DNA of 64,000 nucleotides from Leptolyngbya sp. FACHB-321 (GTDB lineage: Bacteria > Cyanobacteriota > Cyanobacteriia > Leptolyngbyales > Leptolyngbyaceae), in assembly GCF_014695975.1 (NCBI RefSeq), contig NZ_JACJPI010000061.1:106914-170913 (forward strand). The letters run 5' to 3'. Numbering within the stretch: the stretch's first letter is position 1; each line of letters begins with the position of its first letter. The notes below the pieces were generated by a model. It saw nothing but the letters and a program-made list of their open reading frames with translations, searched no databases and was not told where the DNA came from. Both the position numbers and the translations under genes were made by a program. This document shows, in pieces, positions 54,165 through 63,884 of this stretch.

Positions 54165-55412
54165 ATGCCCATCCGCCAATCCAAGCTGTTGTCCTGGTTA
54201 CCTGCTTTAAACTATCAGGTTTGGGTGCTGGCGGCAGGACGGCTGCTCTCTCAGACGGGATCAGGCTTCACGCTGTTCTACGCACCGATCTTTTTCGTCA
54301 ATCAAGTGGGCTTGTCGGCGACGCAGGTGGGTGTTGGTTTGGGTAGTGCGTCAATTTCAGGAGTAGTCGGTCGTTTGTTAGGCGGCTCGTTTGCCGACTC
54401 GCCGTTTTGGGGACGACGACGAACGCTCCTGCTATCGGCAATTGTGTCAGCGATCGCTTCCATTGTGCTTGCTATTTCTCACAATTTTCTTGTGTTTGTA
54501 GCTGGCAATCTGCTGATGGGGTTGGGGATAGGACTGTACTGGCCCGCTAACGAGGCAATGGTCGCTGATTTGACGACACCTGCACAGCGCAATGAGGCAT
54601 TTGCCTTAACGCGCCTTAGCGATAGCTTGGGCTTAGGTCTAGGCGTTGTGCTCGGTGGGCTATTGGTTGGCACAACGGGCGCGTATCGAGCCTTGTTTGT
54701 CATTGATGCGATCTCGTTTGTGGTGCTGTTTGCTGTGGTGTATTGGGCGATTGCCGAATCGCATAAACCGACAGGCGACCATAAAGCCATCAGAGATTGG
54801 CAGCAAGCCTTACGCGATCGCCGTTTGCTGACCTATGCCGTTGCGAATGTGCTGTTTACAACCTATCTAATGCAGATCAACAGCACGATGCCGCTGTACT
54901 TCACCAATTTTCTTTCTAATCTACCCACTGGTTTCTCGCCACCGACCTTGAGCGCCCTTTTTACCTGGCACATGGTTGTGGCTGTTGTCTGCCAGTTACC
55001 CGCCGTGCAAGTACTCAACCGCTTTAGCCGCGCTCAGGGTTTGATCTTATCCGCCATATTATGGGGCGCAGGGTTTGGGCTGGTGTGGGTAACGGGGGTT
55101 GTCTCTTCGCATCATCTGCTGTGGGCAATCCTGGCTCTGGGTATGCTGGCGCTGGCAACGGTTGCCTATATGCCATCAGCCTCATCGATTACGGTTGAGA
55201 TGGCACCAGAATCGCTGCGAGGCGTATATTTGGCGGTCAATTCGCAGTGCTGGGCGATCGGCGCGTTCATTGGTCCACCGCTCGGTGGCTGGGCACTGGA
55301 TCAGTCAACGCCTGTTGCCCACGGCTTATGGATTGGGTTAGCGTTCAGTGTCAGCATCACGATTCTGGTTTTGCAACGGCTCGATCGCATGATGAAACAA
55401 CTCAAGCAGTGA
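54165..55412 (+). CDS. Major facilitator superfamily transporter
   Basis: A 415-residue MFS carrier with 12 helices. Early marks are VWVLAAGRLLSQTGSGFTLF (about 18-37) and GRLLGGSFADSPFWGRRRTL (about 68-87, loop 2-3 signature with the basic cluster). GLYWPANEAMVADLTTPAQR (about 125-144) resembles MdtH/YjiJ-like exporters. The second half has SITVEMAPESLRGVYLAVNS. The start is ATG 54165; a TTG 30 bases upstream is less likely. It is divergent from the Rrf2 gene with about 294 bp between, in which I see no clear operator. Confidence 0.85.
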   Translation: MPIRQSKLLSWLPALNYQVWVLAAGRLLSQTGSGFTLFYAPIFFVNQVGLSATQVGVGLGSASISGVVGRLLGGSFADSPFWGRRRTLLLSAIVSAIASIVLAISHNFLVFVAGNLLMGLGIGLYWPANEAMVADLTTPAQRNEAFALTRLSDSLGLGLGVVLGGLLVGTTGAYRALFVIDAISFVVLFAVVYWAIAESHKPTGDHKAIRDWQQALRDRRLLTYAVANVLFTTYLMQINSTMPLYFTNFLSNLPTGFSPPTLSALFTWHMVVAVVCQLPAVQVLNRFSRAQGLILSAILWGAGFGLVWVTGVVSSHHLLWAILALGMLALATVAYMPSASSITVEMAPESLRGVYLAVNSQCWAIGAFIGPPLGGWALDQSTPVAHGLWIGLAFSVSITILVLQRLDRMMKQLKQ

Positions 55413-55442
55413 GTTCCCCTTCTTTAAGAAGTCGGGAATCTG
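55411..55442. terminator. Hairpin between convergent MFS and hisIE genes
   Basis: TTCCC-CTTC pairs with GAAG-(TC)-GGGAA around a TTTAA loop. It fills the 31-bp gap between two convergent stops, so it probably ends both transcripts. The T tract is short. Confidence 0.6.
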
Positions 55443-55443
55443 C

Positions 55444-56076
55444 TCAGCGTCGTCGCTCTTGGAGTTTCTGATACACCGCTCTCAGATCTACATTGTGGTG
55501 TGCCAGTGCCACAAGGCTGTGGTAGAACAAATCCGCCACTTCACCTGCGATCGCGTCGGGGTCATCATCCTTGCATGCCATTACGACTTCTACCGCTTCT
55601 TCGCCAATTTTTTTGAGAATTTTGTTATCCCCATCTGCCAACAGCTTAGAGGTGTAGGAACTGTCGGACGGGCGATCGCGGCGATCGCAAATGACATCAA
55701 AAACCTGCGACAGCATATCCGCTGGCGGTGGGACGATCGAATCATTCACGCGATGAAAGCAGCTCCGTTCTCCGGTATGACACGCGCTGTCACCCAATTG
55801 CTCAACACTAACAAGCAGCGCATCACTATCGCAGTCGTAACGAATGGCGTGCATTTTCTGAAAGTGCCCAGAGGTTTCGCCTTTATGCCAGAATGCCTGA
55901 CGCGATCGACTCCAGAACCAGGTTTCGCCCGTGTCTAACGTTTTCTGCAACGCTTCCCGATTCATCCATGCCATCATCAACACGGTGCCGTCCAGGTAAT
56001 CTTGTACAATTGCCGGAACCAACCCGCGATCGTCGTAACGGATCGCTTCCACCGGAATCGCTTGCTGTAAATTCAT
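55444..56076 (-). CDS. hisIE: Phosphoribosyl-AMP cyclohydrolase / phosphoribosyl-ATP pyrophosphatase
   Basis: A 210-residue fusion catalysing steps 2 and 3 of histidine synthesis. The HisI part (about 1-115) has [44 protein letters not shown], and [28 protein letters not shown], where cysteines and aspartates bind zinc and magnesium (quoted in parts as DCDSDALL and [10 protein letters not shown]). The HisE part (about 120-210) has [30 protein letters not shown] and then [12 protein letters not shown]. Both active sites look intact. Confidence 0.93.
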   Translation of the reverse strand: MNLQQAIPVEAIRYDDRGLVPAIVQDYLDGTVLMMAWMNREALQKTLDTGETWFWSRSRQAFWHKGETSGHFQKMHAIRYDCDSDALLVSVEQLGDSACHTGERSCFHRVNDSIVPPPADMLSQVFDVICDRRDRPSDSSYTSKLLADGDNKILKKIGEEAVEVVMACKDDDPDAIAGEVADLFYHSLVALAHHNVDLRAVYQKLQERRR

Positions 56077-56136
56077 TGCCTCAATCGTCCTAGAGTCGGT
56101 GTCTTCATCTTACCGACTGGCGGTAGCTTCCCAATC

Positions 56137-57030
56137 ATGCACGTCAAAATTCCACCTATTAAGTGCCAGGGCATTAAAACAAAGCTTGTGCCCTTTATCC
56201 TAAGTCAAATTCAATGGGTCGAAGCAGCACAATCGAAGTGGATTGAACCGTTTCTAGGGTCGGGTGTTGTGGCATTTAATCTAGCACCCAAATGTGCCCT
56301 TTTGACTGATACGAATCAGCATCTTATTGCGTTTTATCAAGGCATTCAAACTGGCGATATTGATCGAAAAATAGTAGCCGAATTTTTACAAGATCAGGGC
56401 AATAAGCTTCTTACAATGGGAGCAAATTACTATTACGAAGTGCGCGATCGCTTCAATCAATCGGCTTCCTCCCTGGACTTCCTCTTCCTGAATCGCTCCT
56501 GTTTTAATGGCGTGATGCGGTTTAACAGCAAGGGGGGATTCAACGTTCCGTTTTGTCGCAAACCGCAGCGCTTTTCGCAAAGCTACATCACTAAAATTGC
56601 CAATCAAGTTGATTGGGTTGCGAAACAAATAGCAGGCAAAGATTGGGAATTTCGAGTCGCAGATTGGCAGCAAACGCTTGCCGAAGCGCAACTAAGTGAT
56701 TTTGTCTACCTTGATCCGCCGTATATCGGTCGCCATACTGATTACTACAACGCTTGGAAGCAAGCAGATGCGGAAAAACTAGCGGTTGTAACAAAGCAAC
56801 TGCCCTGCGGTTTTGCAGTATCCATGTGGTTTGAAAATCAGTACCGTCGGAACAGCCATATTCAGGAATGCTGGTCGGATTTAGAAAGACGCGTTTGCCA
56901 GCATTTCTATCACGTCGGGTCTAAAGAAACGTTGCGTGGGGCGATCGCAGAAGCCCTACTCATCAAGCCCGGTTTTTCTGCAAATCTTGATGCACTAGCT
57001 GACCAATTCCCTGCCAACTTACTCCAATAA
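56137..57030 (+). CDS. Dam-type (D12 class) DNA adenine N6-methyltransferase
   Basis: A 297-residue alpha-type adenine methyltransferase. The N-terminal GIKTKLVPFILSQI and SKWIEPFLGSGVVAFNL (motif I, SAM binding, about 35-50) precede the target recognition part. SSLDFLFLNRSCFNGVMRFN (about 108-127) and FVYLDPPYIGRHTDYYN (motif IV DPPY, about 189-205) complete the core. Dam relatives methylate GATC, the centre of HIP1, but the target cannot be proven from sequence. No restriction gene is next to it, so it looks solitary. Its 3' end overlaps the convergent gene by 68 bp. Confidence 0.87.
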   Translation: MHVKIPPIKCQGIKTKLVPFILSQIQWVEAAQSKWIEPFLGSGVVAFNLAPKCALLTDTNQHLIAFYQGIQTGDIDRKIVAEFLQDQGNKLLTMGANYYYEVRDRFNQSASSLDFLFLNRSCFNGVMRFNSKGGFNVPFCRKPQRFSQSYITKIANQVDWVAKQIAGKDWEFRVADWQQTLAEAQLSDFVYLDPPYIGRHTDYYNAWKQADAEKLAVVTKQLPCGFAVSMWFENQYRRNSHIQECWSDLERRVCQHFYHVGSKETLRGAIAEALLIKPGFSANLDALADQFPANLLQ

Positions 57031-57391
57031 TCAATCCTATGCCCGAAACTGTCATGACTAGGACTGCTGCTCCCACTCCAACATTTATCGGACCCATTAG
57101 CTTCACTAGAAAGCATCCAATTGTATATCCAGTATATGAACCGACTAAAGTTTCTAGAAAAAACTCTAAGCCAGCTAAGCATCCCTTCTTGATCGAACGT
57201 TGATGGAGTGTGGCGAGCACACTGGATATTAATCCTACAAAAAAAGCAATTGTTCCGAAGAATGGAAAAGGGACAGCCAAATATTTTACTGATAGAAAAT
57301 CTTCGACAGCAAACCAAATCCACAACCATGTGCCTGTTACTACAACTGCCCCAGGTATCTGAACCTTCCAGAAGCGCCAAAAATGATCCAT
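56963..57391 (-). CDS. Small hypothetical membrane protein
   Basis: A 142-residue protein with four hydrophobic segments (about 12-30, 38-60, 82-100, 103-125) and a short polar end. Gly-rich helices (GAVVVTGTWLWIWF, TIAFFVGLISSVLATLH, VGVGAAVLVMTVSGIGLIIG) support a real membrane protein. The last 68 bp overlap the convergent methyltransferase gene, so the C-terminus is encoded in antisense to it. I recognise no family. Confidence 0.6.
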   Translation of the reverse strand: MDHFWRFWKVQIPGAVVVTGTWLWIWFAVEDFLSVKYLAVPFPFFGTIAFFVGLISSVLATLHQRSIKKGCLAGLEFFLETLVGSYTGYTIGCFLVKLMGPINVGVGAAVLVMTVSGIGLIIGVSWQGIGQLVHQDLQKNRA

Positions 57392-57918
57392 TCTTTGTCA
57401 AGAGAAACGTCAAGCGATCGTGATCGCAGCATCACTCTATCCCAGCTAGAATTAAAGTAATCCAGTTGCACAGGCCCTTGTTCGGTCGTCAGTACCACTC
57501 ATCATTACTTAGACATGACTCGATGATGTGCCGCTAGACGATGAATCCATGGTATATCGGTCAATGTGCTGTCAGAGTACTCTACAAGGGTAGAAAACTG
57601 GAGGCATACCATACGATCACAGGGCATTGCTCCAAATTCTCCCCAAACAAGGCTTCCTTAACACACCTTTGTGACACCAACAGCTAAGATAGAATTGTTA
57701 AGGCTTCTTTACTAGACTTGGCACGAGTTTTTGAAAAAGCTTTTTTGGGAAAGCTGTTTGGGAACGATACTTGAAGAAGTGCTTAACACTGTTGCCGAAT
57801 GCTGAATAGTAGGCTCAACAGCAGCTCACTTAAGCGTTCTCATCCCACGTTCAGCGCTCATAGCTCCCAACCTCCCGTCCCACGTCCCTCTCGATATTCT
57901 CTCCCTACGGAACCCGTT
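57392..57918. other. Gene-free stretch upstream of typA
   Basis: About 527 bp. The frame from 57799 lacks protein-like sequence before the typA ATG, so it is probably a long 5' leader. A TAGAAT near 57690 could be a -10 box but has no fitting -35. No other structure was seen. Confidence 0.4.
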
Positions 57919-59718
57919 ATGACTCTTCCTATTCGCAACGTTGCGATCATTGCTCACGTTGACCACGGTAAAACAACTCTTGTCGATGCGCTACTGAAAC
58001 AAGCAGGTACCTTCCGTGAAGGCGAAGAGGTTCCAGACTGCGTGATGGACTCTAACGACCTGGAGCGGGAGCGGGGCATTACCATTTTGTCGAAAAACAC
58101 AGCGGTACGCTACAAAGACACGCTGATTAATATTGTTGATACACCTGGTCACGCTGACTTTGGCGGCGAAGTCGAGCGGGTGCTGGGTATGGTCGATGGC
58201 TGTCTGCTGATTGTGGATGCCAACGAAGGTCCTATGCCACAGACGCGCTTTGTGCTGAAAAAAGCTTTGGAGAAGGGCTTGCGTCCGATCGTATTAGTGA
58301 ACAAGATCGATCGCGAACGAGCTAATCCTCACACTGCCGTTGATAAAGTGCTGGATCTCTTTCTGGAACTGGGTGCGGATGACGATCAGTGCGAGTTCCC
58401 CTACCTGTTCGCATCTGGGTTGGCTGGCTTTGCCAAAGACCACCTTGAAGATGAGTCCACGGACATGAAACCGCTGTTTGATGCGTTTTTGCGCCATGTT
58501 CCACCTCCAGTTGGCGACCCGGAGAAGCCCTTGCAGCTCCAGGTGACAACGCTTGACTATTCCGATTACCTCGGTCGCATTATTATTGGCAAAATCCACA
58601 ACGGTACGATCCGGGCGGGTCAGCAAGCAGCGTTGGTAACAGAAAGTGGCGCGATCGTCAAAGCCAAAGTCTCTAAACTTATGGGCTTTGAGGGCTTGAA
58701 GCGCATTGAGATCGAATCAGCTTCCGCAGGCAATCTTGTTGCTGTAGCAGGTTTTGCGAACGCGAACATTGGCGAAACGATTACTGATCCAGGTGATCCC
58801 CAGGCACTACCGCTGATCAAAGTTGATGAACCCACGTTGCAAATGACCTTCTCTGTTAACGATTCACCATTTGCAGGGCAGGAAGGCAAGTTAGTCACGT
58901 CACGCCAGGTGCGCGATCGTCTCTTCCGTGAACTGGAAACCAACGTCGCGCTTCGCGTCGAAGAAACTGATTCACCCGATAAGTTCCTGGTGTCTGGTCG
59001 GGGTGAGCTTCACCTGGGCATCTTGATCGAAACTATGCGTCGCGAAGGCTACGAGTTTCAAGTGTCGCAGCCGCAGGTCATCTATCGCGAAGTTAATGGT
59101 CAGCCGCGCGAGCCGTTTGAAACCCTTGTACTGGATGTACCTGAAGAAGCCGTTGGTAGCTGTATTGAGCGGCTTGGTCAACGCAAAGGCGAAATGCAGG
59201 ATATGCAGGTAGGCGTGGCAAACCGGACGCAACTGGAATTTGTTGTTCCTGCACGTGGGTTGATTGGTTTCCGGGGCGAATTTATGCGCCTGACTCGTGG
59301 TGCTGGCATCATGAACCACAGTTTCCTGGAGTATCGTGCCATTAGCGGCGAGATTGAAACGCGGCGTAACGGTGTGCTGATTTCCTTTGAGGAAGGGGTT
59401 TCTACCGTTTATGCAATGCAGAACGCGGAAGACCGGGGTGTTTTCTTCATCACTCCTGGCACCCGCGTTTATAAGGGCATGATTGTGGGTGAACACAACC
59501 GCAACCAGGATTTGGAACTGAATATCTGCAAGAGTAAGCAGTTGACGAACCACCGTGCCTCTGGTGGTGAAGAACTGGTACAACTCCAAGCGCCTGTCGA
59601 GATGAGCCTTGAGCGCGCTCTGGAATATATCGGTTCTGATGAGCTGCTTGAAATCACGCCGCAGTCAATCCGCTTACGGAAGGTCGATAAAGCGAAAAAG
59701 ATGGCAGGCAGAAAATAA
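57919..59718 (+). CDS. typA: Ribosome-binding GTPase TypA/BipA
   Basis: A 599-residue translational GTPase that binds ribosomes and aids growth under stress. The G motifs are [18 protein letters not shown] (G1, about 11-28), [10 protein letters not shown] (G2), [13 protein letters not shown] (G3, about 74-86) and [11 protein letters not shown] (G4, about 130-140). A beta-barrel domain II follows, then EF-G-like domains with [20 protein letters not shown] (about 375-394) and the TypA-specific C-terminus ([20 protein letters not shown], about 445-464). I prefer the ATG at 57919 to the longer frame because it starts [17 protein letters not shown] as in relatives. Confidence 0.95.
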   Translation: MTLPIRNVAIIAHVDHGKTTLVDALLKQAGTFREGEEVPDCVMDSNDLERERGITILSKNTAVRYKDTLINIVDTPGHADFGGEVERVLGMVDGCLLIVDANEGPMPQTRFVLKKALEKGLRPIVLVNKIDRERANPHTAVDKVLDLFLELGADDDQCEFPYLFASGLAGFAKDHLEDESTDMKPLFDAFLRHVPPPVGDPEKPLQLQVTTLDYSDYLGRIIIGKIHNGTIRAGQQAALVTESGAIVKAKVSKLMGFEGLKRIEIESASAGNLVAVAGFANANIGETITDPGDPQALPLIKVDEPTLQMTFSVNDSPFAGQEGKLVTSRQVRDRLFRELETNVALRVEETDSPDKFLVSGRGELHLGILIETMRREGYEFQVSQPQVIYREVNGQPREPFETLVLDVPEEAVGSCIERLGQRKGEMQDMQVGVANRTQLEFVVPARGLIGFRGEFMRLTRGAGIMNHSFLEYRAISGEIETRRNGVLISFEEGVSTVYAMQNAEDRGVFFITPGTRVYKGMIVGEHNRNQDLELNICKSKQLTNHRASGGEELVQLQAPVEMSLERALEYIGSDELLEITPQSIRLRKVDKAKKMAGRK

Positions 59719-59745
59719 GGTAAAAGCGCCTGTTTAAAGCTGCTT

Positions 59746-59797
59746 AAAAACACGAAAGGGCTAAAGAGAATTAACTCTTTAGCCCTTTCGTGTTTTT
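59746..59797. terminator. Bidirectional terminator between typA and pilT
   Basis: A perfect 23-bp stem (59746-59768 with 59775-59797) and a 6-base AATTAA loop, with an A run on one side and a T run on the other, so it has a T tract in both directions. It lies between the convergent stops at 59718 and 59808. Confidence 0.95.
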
Positions 59798-59807
59798 AAC
59801 GTTTAGC

Positions 59808-61010
59808 TTAAGCGTGGTTGAATTCCCGATTAGACGATCGCGCTGGGTCAAAGCCCTCATTTCGCACTCGTCGCCTCAGATCGCCTGCATCCGGTGACAC
59901 CCTCACAGCATCATCAGGGCTAATTTTACCTAGCAACACGAGGTCGCAGAGTGCCTGGTTCATCACCTGCATCCCCTGAGTCGTGTCCGTTTCCATAAGT
60001 TGGAAGGCATCCGTTTCTTGACCCTTCAGTAAGTAATCTTGCATCGCTGGCGTGTTGATCAAGATTTCGTGAACAGCCGTACGTCGCCCATCGGTTGTGG
60101 GGATCAACTGCTGTGCCACGATCGATATTAACGATTCAGTAATTTGTACTCGCATAGCTGGCTGCTCATCGGGGTTATAGATGTTGAGCAGACGATTGAG
60201 AGTATTAATTGCACTTCGAGTGTGAAGCGTGCCCAAAACTAAATGCCCTGTCTGAGCCGCCTTAAGAGCAGTCTCCACTGTCGTGCGATCGCGCATTTCC
60301 CCAATCAGAATTACATCAGGATCTTCCCGCAGCACTGCCCGTAGCGCCTGGTGAAACTCATGAGTATGTAACCCCACTTCCCGCTGGCTAATCAAGCACT
60401 TCTGAGACGGGTGAACATACTCAATTGGGTCTTCAATGGTGACGACGTGCCGCGTCATCGTTTCATTCAAGTGGCGTAGCATTGCCGCCAGAGTCGTTGA
60501 CTTACCAGAACCCGTTGGGCCAGTAACGAGAATCAAGCCTTGCGGTTGACTGACTAGATCTTTAAGTACTTCTGGCAACCCCAAGCTCAAAATTGACGGC
60601 ACCTCTAGTGAGATCAAGCGCAACACGATCGCGCCACCGGTCAACGTTTCAAAGCAATTAACCCGACAGCGCAAAAAACCTGGATAAAAAATGGCAGTAT
60701 CCAGTTCCTTACTCTGTTCAAATTCTGCCTGCTGCTTGTCCGATAAAATTTCTCCTAAGTATTGCTTGAACAGTTCAGGTGTGACTTTCTGTTGATCTCG
60801 CGGCTGCACCATCTGCCCCCGGATACGAAAGCGTGGCAATTCACCGATGCGAATGTGAATGTCAGATGCCTGTCTAGCATGAGCATCTCGAACCATCTGT
60901 TCGATGGAATTAGTCACTTTAGTGCGACTTGGTACAGCCATCGCAAGGGGCGGCGGCGGTGGTGCAGTGGATGGTTGATCCTGGGGGCGAGGTGCAGGTA
61001 AGCCGGACAT
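59808..61010 (-). CDS. pilT: PilT-type ATPase of type IV pili
   Basis: A 400-residue hexameric ATPase that powers pilus retraction, needed for motility and DNA uptake. A Pro-rich N-terminus (about 6-30) precedes the domain with DIHIRIGELPRFRIRG (about 49-64). Walker A is LVTGPTGSGKSTTLAAML (about 163-180), the Asp box VTIEDPIEYVH (about 193-203), Walker B LREDPDVILIGEMRD (about 225-239) and the His box GHLVLGTLHTRSA (about 252-264). The start is ATG 61010; the frame is open to a TTG at 61052. The Pro-rich start suggests the PilT2 type, but this is not certain. Confidence 0.9.
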   Translation of the reverse strand: MSGLPAPRPQDQPSTAPPPPPLAMAVPSRTKVTNSIEQMVRDAHARQASDIHIRIGELPRFRIRGQMVQPRDQQKVTPELFKQYLGEILSDKQQAEFEQSKELDTAIFYPGFLRCRVNCFETLTGGAIVLRLISLEVPSILSLGLPEVLKDLVSQPQGLILVTGPTGSGKSTTLAAMLRHLNETMTRHVVTIEDPIEYVHPSQKCLISQREVGLHTHEFHQALRAVLREDPDVILIGEMRDRTTVETALKAAQTGHLVLGTLHTRSAINTLNRLLNIYNPDEQPAMRVQITESLISIVAQQLIPTTDGRRTAVHEILINTPAMQDYLLKGQETDAFQLMETDTTQGMQVMNQALCDLVLLGKISPDDAVRVSPDAGDLRRRVRNEGFDPARSSNREFNHA

Positions 61011-61510
61011 TAGTATTTCTCTGGTAGGTCTTTTTTGATCAAAGCTATTCAATTGACACAGACTAGTTCGATTAATAGCAGAATGGGTAAGCTAGCTTTA
61101 AGTCGTTACTAGTTCGCTGAACACAACTAGAAGTGTATCGACACGCCTGACAAATATCCACTTATTGTATCGAGTAACCTTACACTGAGCTGCTTTTTTA
61201 GGACTTCGATCGCTCGACAGTTTCACCCGATCGCAAATCAAACGTAACAACACCTGGGTTTAACCGTCACAAAAGCCGTTCTAAAGGTCTATTTTGATGG
61301 CAAAACGTCCTAGATAGCTTTAGGGGTTTATTAGGAAAGCGCACTTTGAAATAATTTGCATATTCTAAGGGGGGATAGGAGATGCGCTAAGTGTTTCAAA
61401 TCACAAGTTAGGGCTGCTCAGGCAAACCTCTCTAACCCTGCGCTTGCTTTGCCAGACGCTTAAGCTTTTATTCTTCGTTCAACTTTTGTGTGTCTAGCGT
61501 AGCAATTTTA
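61011..61510. other. Gene-free stretch between divergent pilT and DUF58 genes
   Basis: About 500 bp. It must hold both promoters. I see no repeat, hairpin or known operator; the stretch around 61320-61400 is rich in short G and T runs without structure. Confidence 0.35.
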
Positions 61511-62695
61511 ATGAGCATTGCAAAACGAATCGCTGACTGGCTGGAAATTCACTGGGTAACACCGGCTTACAGTGGCTGGCTGCTAGGAGGGCTATCGCTC
61601 TTCTTCTTCATTTCAGCGACAAATACGTTAGCGGGCTGGCTGTATGTTATCAGCGGCATCAGTTTTGCCCTGTTGTCGATCGCAGCCATTTTGCCTGAAC
61701 GAATGCTGCGCCGTATCCAGCTTCAGCGATGTCCCATCGCTCCGGTTACAGTGGGGGATCAGCTAACGGTTGAACTGGTAGTAGCAAATAAGACAAAGCA
61801 GCCAAAGCTCCTGATTCAGATTCAAGATCAGTTGCCCTTTGTATTAGCACCACCTGTGTCAGCCGCGATCGAAGTAATTGCGCCACACAGCAGTTATCAC
61901 TGGGTTTACCAGCAAACAGTGGAGCGACGCGGCATTTATCGTTGGCATACTGTCAATTTGAGAACAGCTGCCCCATTAGGACTTTTTTGGTGCCGGCGAT
62001 CGCAAACAGCCGCCGCGATCGCCGTGGTTTATCCCACGGTTCTACCTCTGACTCAATGCCCCTTAGTTGATGCGATCGGTCGTGATGCCAGCTTGCAGTT
62101 TACCCACGATCGCCATGCCCAAAATGCCAGCGAAGGACTAACGCGATCGCTCCGTCCTTACCGTTGGGGCGATCCCATTCGTTTTGTTCACTGGCGTACG
62201 AGCGCTCGCTACGGTGAACTGCGGGTACGCGAGCTAGAAACATTTATCAGTGGTCAGGAACTTATTATTTGTCTCGATAGCGCTATGTCCTGGCAACCGG
62301 AGCTTGATCCCTCCAATTCGATCGAGCCGTTTGAGCAAGCGGTTGTTGCGGCTGCGTCCCTCTACTTTTATGCAACACGCCACAATTTCAGCGTCAGGCT
62401 GTGGACGGCAGGCACCGGCCTCGTTCAGGGGAGCCAAGCCGTCCTCGAAACGCTGGCAGCCGTTCAAGCGGGTGAAGACGTTCGTGCAGAGCAGTTGCCC
62501 GATGCTCCCTTGCTTTGGCTGACGCAGAATCCAGTTGGGTTAACAACCTTGCCTCCTGGCAGTCGCTGGCTCTTGTGGACAATGGCTCAACTAGAACCAA
62601 CGGTCGCCAGTAGTCCTGGTCTTTTGATCCAACCAGACGCACCCTTGCAGCTACAGCTTCAGAGGACGGTGGAGAAGCAGTTGCAGGCAGAGTAA
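61511..62695 (+). CDS. DUF58 domain protein
   Basis: A 394-residue protein. Two membrane helices (about 25-45 and 47-65) are followed by a beta-rich part and the DUF58 core: RSLRPYRWGDPIRFVHWRTS (about 217-236) then ELRVRELETF. After that comes a von Willebrand A-like region (ELIICLDSAMSW, about 250-261, with the DxS-type metal motif). DUF58 proteins commonly stand next to MoxR ATPases and act as envelope chaperone-like factors, but no MoxR gene is near. I start at ATG 61511; the frame is open 21 bases further. SpoIIM and RDD genes, frequent companions, lie 57 kb away. Confidence 0.82.
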   Translation: MSIAKRIADWLEIHWVTPAYSGWLLGGLSLFFFISATNTLAGWLYVISGISFALLSIAAILPERMLRRIQLQRCPIAPVTVGDQLTVELVVANKTKQPKLLIQIQDQLPFVLAPPVSAAIEVIAPHSSYHWVYQQTVERRGIYRWHTVNLRTAAPLGLFWCRRSQTAAAIAVVYPTVLPLTQCPLVDAIGRDASLQFTHDRHAQNASEGLTRSLRPYRWGDPIRFVHWRTSARYGELRVRELETFISGQELIICLDSAMSWQPELDPSNSIEPFEQAVVAAASLYFYATRHNFSVRLWTAGTGLVQGSQAVLETLAAVQAGEDVRAEQLPDAPLLWLTQNPVGLTTLPPGSRWLLWTMAQLEPTVASSPGLLIQPDAPLQLQLQRTVEKQLQAE

Positions 62696-62837
62696 AAAGC
62701 ACTATGATCAAGTCAGCACGGCACTGAACCATTAGCTATCACTAAGCAGGTCACCCTAATTAAACGTAGGATGTGTAAAGCCTGCGGTATGGCTTCACTA
62801 AAGGGCGTAACCGTAACGCATCAAATCCTTGAACAGC

Positions 62838-62862
62838 ATGGGTTACGCTATTGCTAACCCAT
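62838..62862. repeat. Short palindrome ATGGGTTA / TAACCCAT
   Basis: An 8-bp perfect stem around a 9-base loop CGCTATTGC. Sequences of the form GGGTTACGCTATNGCTAACCC are a common dispersed palindrome in cyanobacterial gaps. There is no T tract. The gap holding it (62696-62992) shows nothing else clear. Confidence 0.6.
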
Positions 62863-62992
62863 CTTACGAAAAGCCCTGTTTACTTATGACCATTTACTTA
62901 GTAGAAGCTTAAACTGCCAGTGAGCTGACGATCGGCTCGGCATGGCATCCAACCATGCCAAGATTTCTTCATGCAAAAGCGTAATTGAAGCA

Positions 62993-63664
62993 ATGTACGT
63001 ACTTATTGGTGGTGCAGGGTTAGTTGGCTTAGGTTTGGCGCAACGATTAGTAGACCTGGGGCACACCGTAGCACTGATTGATATTGATCCGAATGCCTGC
63101 CGTTATGCCCGCGAACAGCTTGGCGTGATGGCGTTTGAAGGCAGTGCGGTTAATACAGAAGTGCTGCTCGAAGCCGGTATTCGTAAGGCAGATGCACTGG
63201 CAGCCGTATTGCGAAACGATGCTCTAAATCTGGCAATGATTATGCTGGCAAAGCACAACGGCGTGCACCACATCCTTGCCAGAATGCGGCATCGAGACTT
63301 CACAGAGCCCTACCGCATTGCTGGAGCAACGCACGTTGTTAACGCGATCGACCTAGCGGTTTCAACGATGGCAAATGCGATCGAATATCCCCAGGTGGAA
63401 TCAATGATGCATTTTGAGCAAGGACAGATTGAGGTGCTGAAGCTAGCCGTGCCAGAAAACTGCAATGTGGTTGATCGCAGCGTGGCAGAAATCGCGCAAG
63501 ATCGGCGCTTTCCGTCCGGTTCACTGATTATCGGCTATCAACCACATCCACACATGGCACTGGCAATTCCTAACGGCAACACAGTGCTGGAAGCAGGTTC
63601 AACCATCCTAGTAGTGACTAAACCTGGCTCCATGCGTGAGATGATTGACTTTATCGAAGGTTAG
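62993..63664 (+). CDS. TrkA/KtrA-type NAD-binding potassium transport regulator
   Basis: A 223-residue protein with an RCK N-terminal Rossmann domain: YVLIGGAGLVGLGLAQRL (about 2-19, GxGxxG), VALIDIDPNACRYAREQLGV (about 26-45) and FEGSAVNTEVLLEAGIRKAD (about 48-67). A C-terminal TrkA_C domain (about 135-220) follows, with LKLAVPENCNVVDRSVAEIA. These subunits bind NAD(H) or ATP and gate a membrane potassium channel; the partner is not in this window. I start at ATG 62993, since the frame to 62942 adds residues unlike the family. Confidence 0.87.
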   Translation: MYVLIGGAGLVGLGLAQRLVDLGHTVALIDIDPNACRYAREQLGVMAFEGSAVNTEVLLEAGIRKADALAAVLRNDALNLAMIMLAKHNGVHHILARMRHRDFTEPYRIAGATHVVNAIDLAVSTMANAIEYPQVESMMHFEQGQIEVLKLAVPENCNVVDRSVAEIAQDRRFPSGSLIIGYQPHPHMALAIPNGNTVLEAGSTILVVTKPGSMREMIDFIEG

Positions 63665-63703
63665 TGTGGGCGATCGCAGCGCTTCTTAATTGCCGCTGCA
63701 CAT

Positions 63704-63852
63704 CTAAGTAGGAGGGCTAAATTAAGCACCACTTGGAGACCGGGTTTCGACTGCGCTCAACCCGCTCACACAAAAGAGATTGAGACTTCGGCGTGAGCTT
63801 TCGACCGGAGCGCTCAAGCCGAAGGGCGCTTAGTCGAACGTGAAGTCTCAAT
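63704..63852 (+). repeat. Dispersed repeat, copy B
   Basis: The plus strand repeats the blocks of the minus strand at 17705-17870 in the same order: a CTAAGTAGGAGGGCTAAATT start, GACTGCGCTCAACC, ATTGAGACTTC, GTGAGCTTTCGACC. ATTGAGACTTC (63779-63789) and GAAGTCTCAAT (63842-63852) form a perfect 11-bp inverted repeat that this copy keeps and copy A has partly lost. Confidence 0.75.
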
Positions 63853-63884
63853 GTGTCTGACAAATAATTACACCTAGCTACTTA

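Noticed and set aside
53871..54179. N-terminal extension of the Rrf2 regulator
   Set aside because: The conserved protein starts at MKLTTRG; the sequence ahead has no family features.
55459..55938. 159-residue plus-strand frame across hisIE
   Set aside because: It is antisense to an intact hisIE gene and has no recognisable feature.
56910..57413. 167-residue frame on the minus strand overlapping the small membrane protein
   Set aside because: It is a shifted frame over the 142-residue membrane protein, with a less protein-like composition.
57799..57918. N-terminal extension of TypA
   Set aside because: Ser/Pro-rich chance sequence; relatives start at [17 protein letters not shown].
58972..59589. 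205-residue minus-strand frame across typA
   Set aside because: Antisense shadow of a highly conserved gene.
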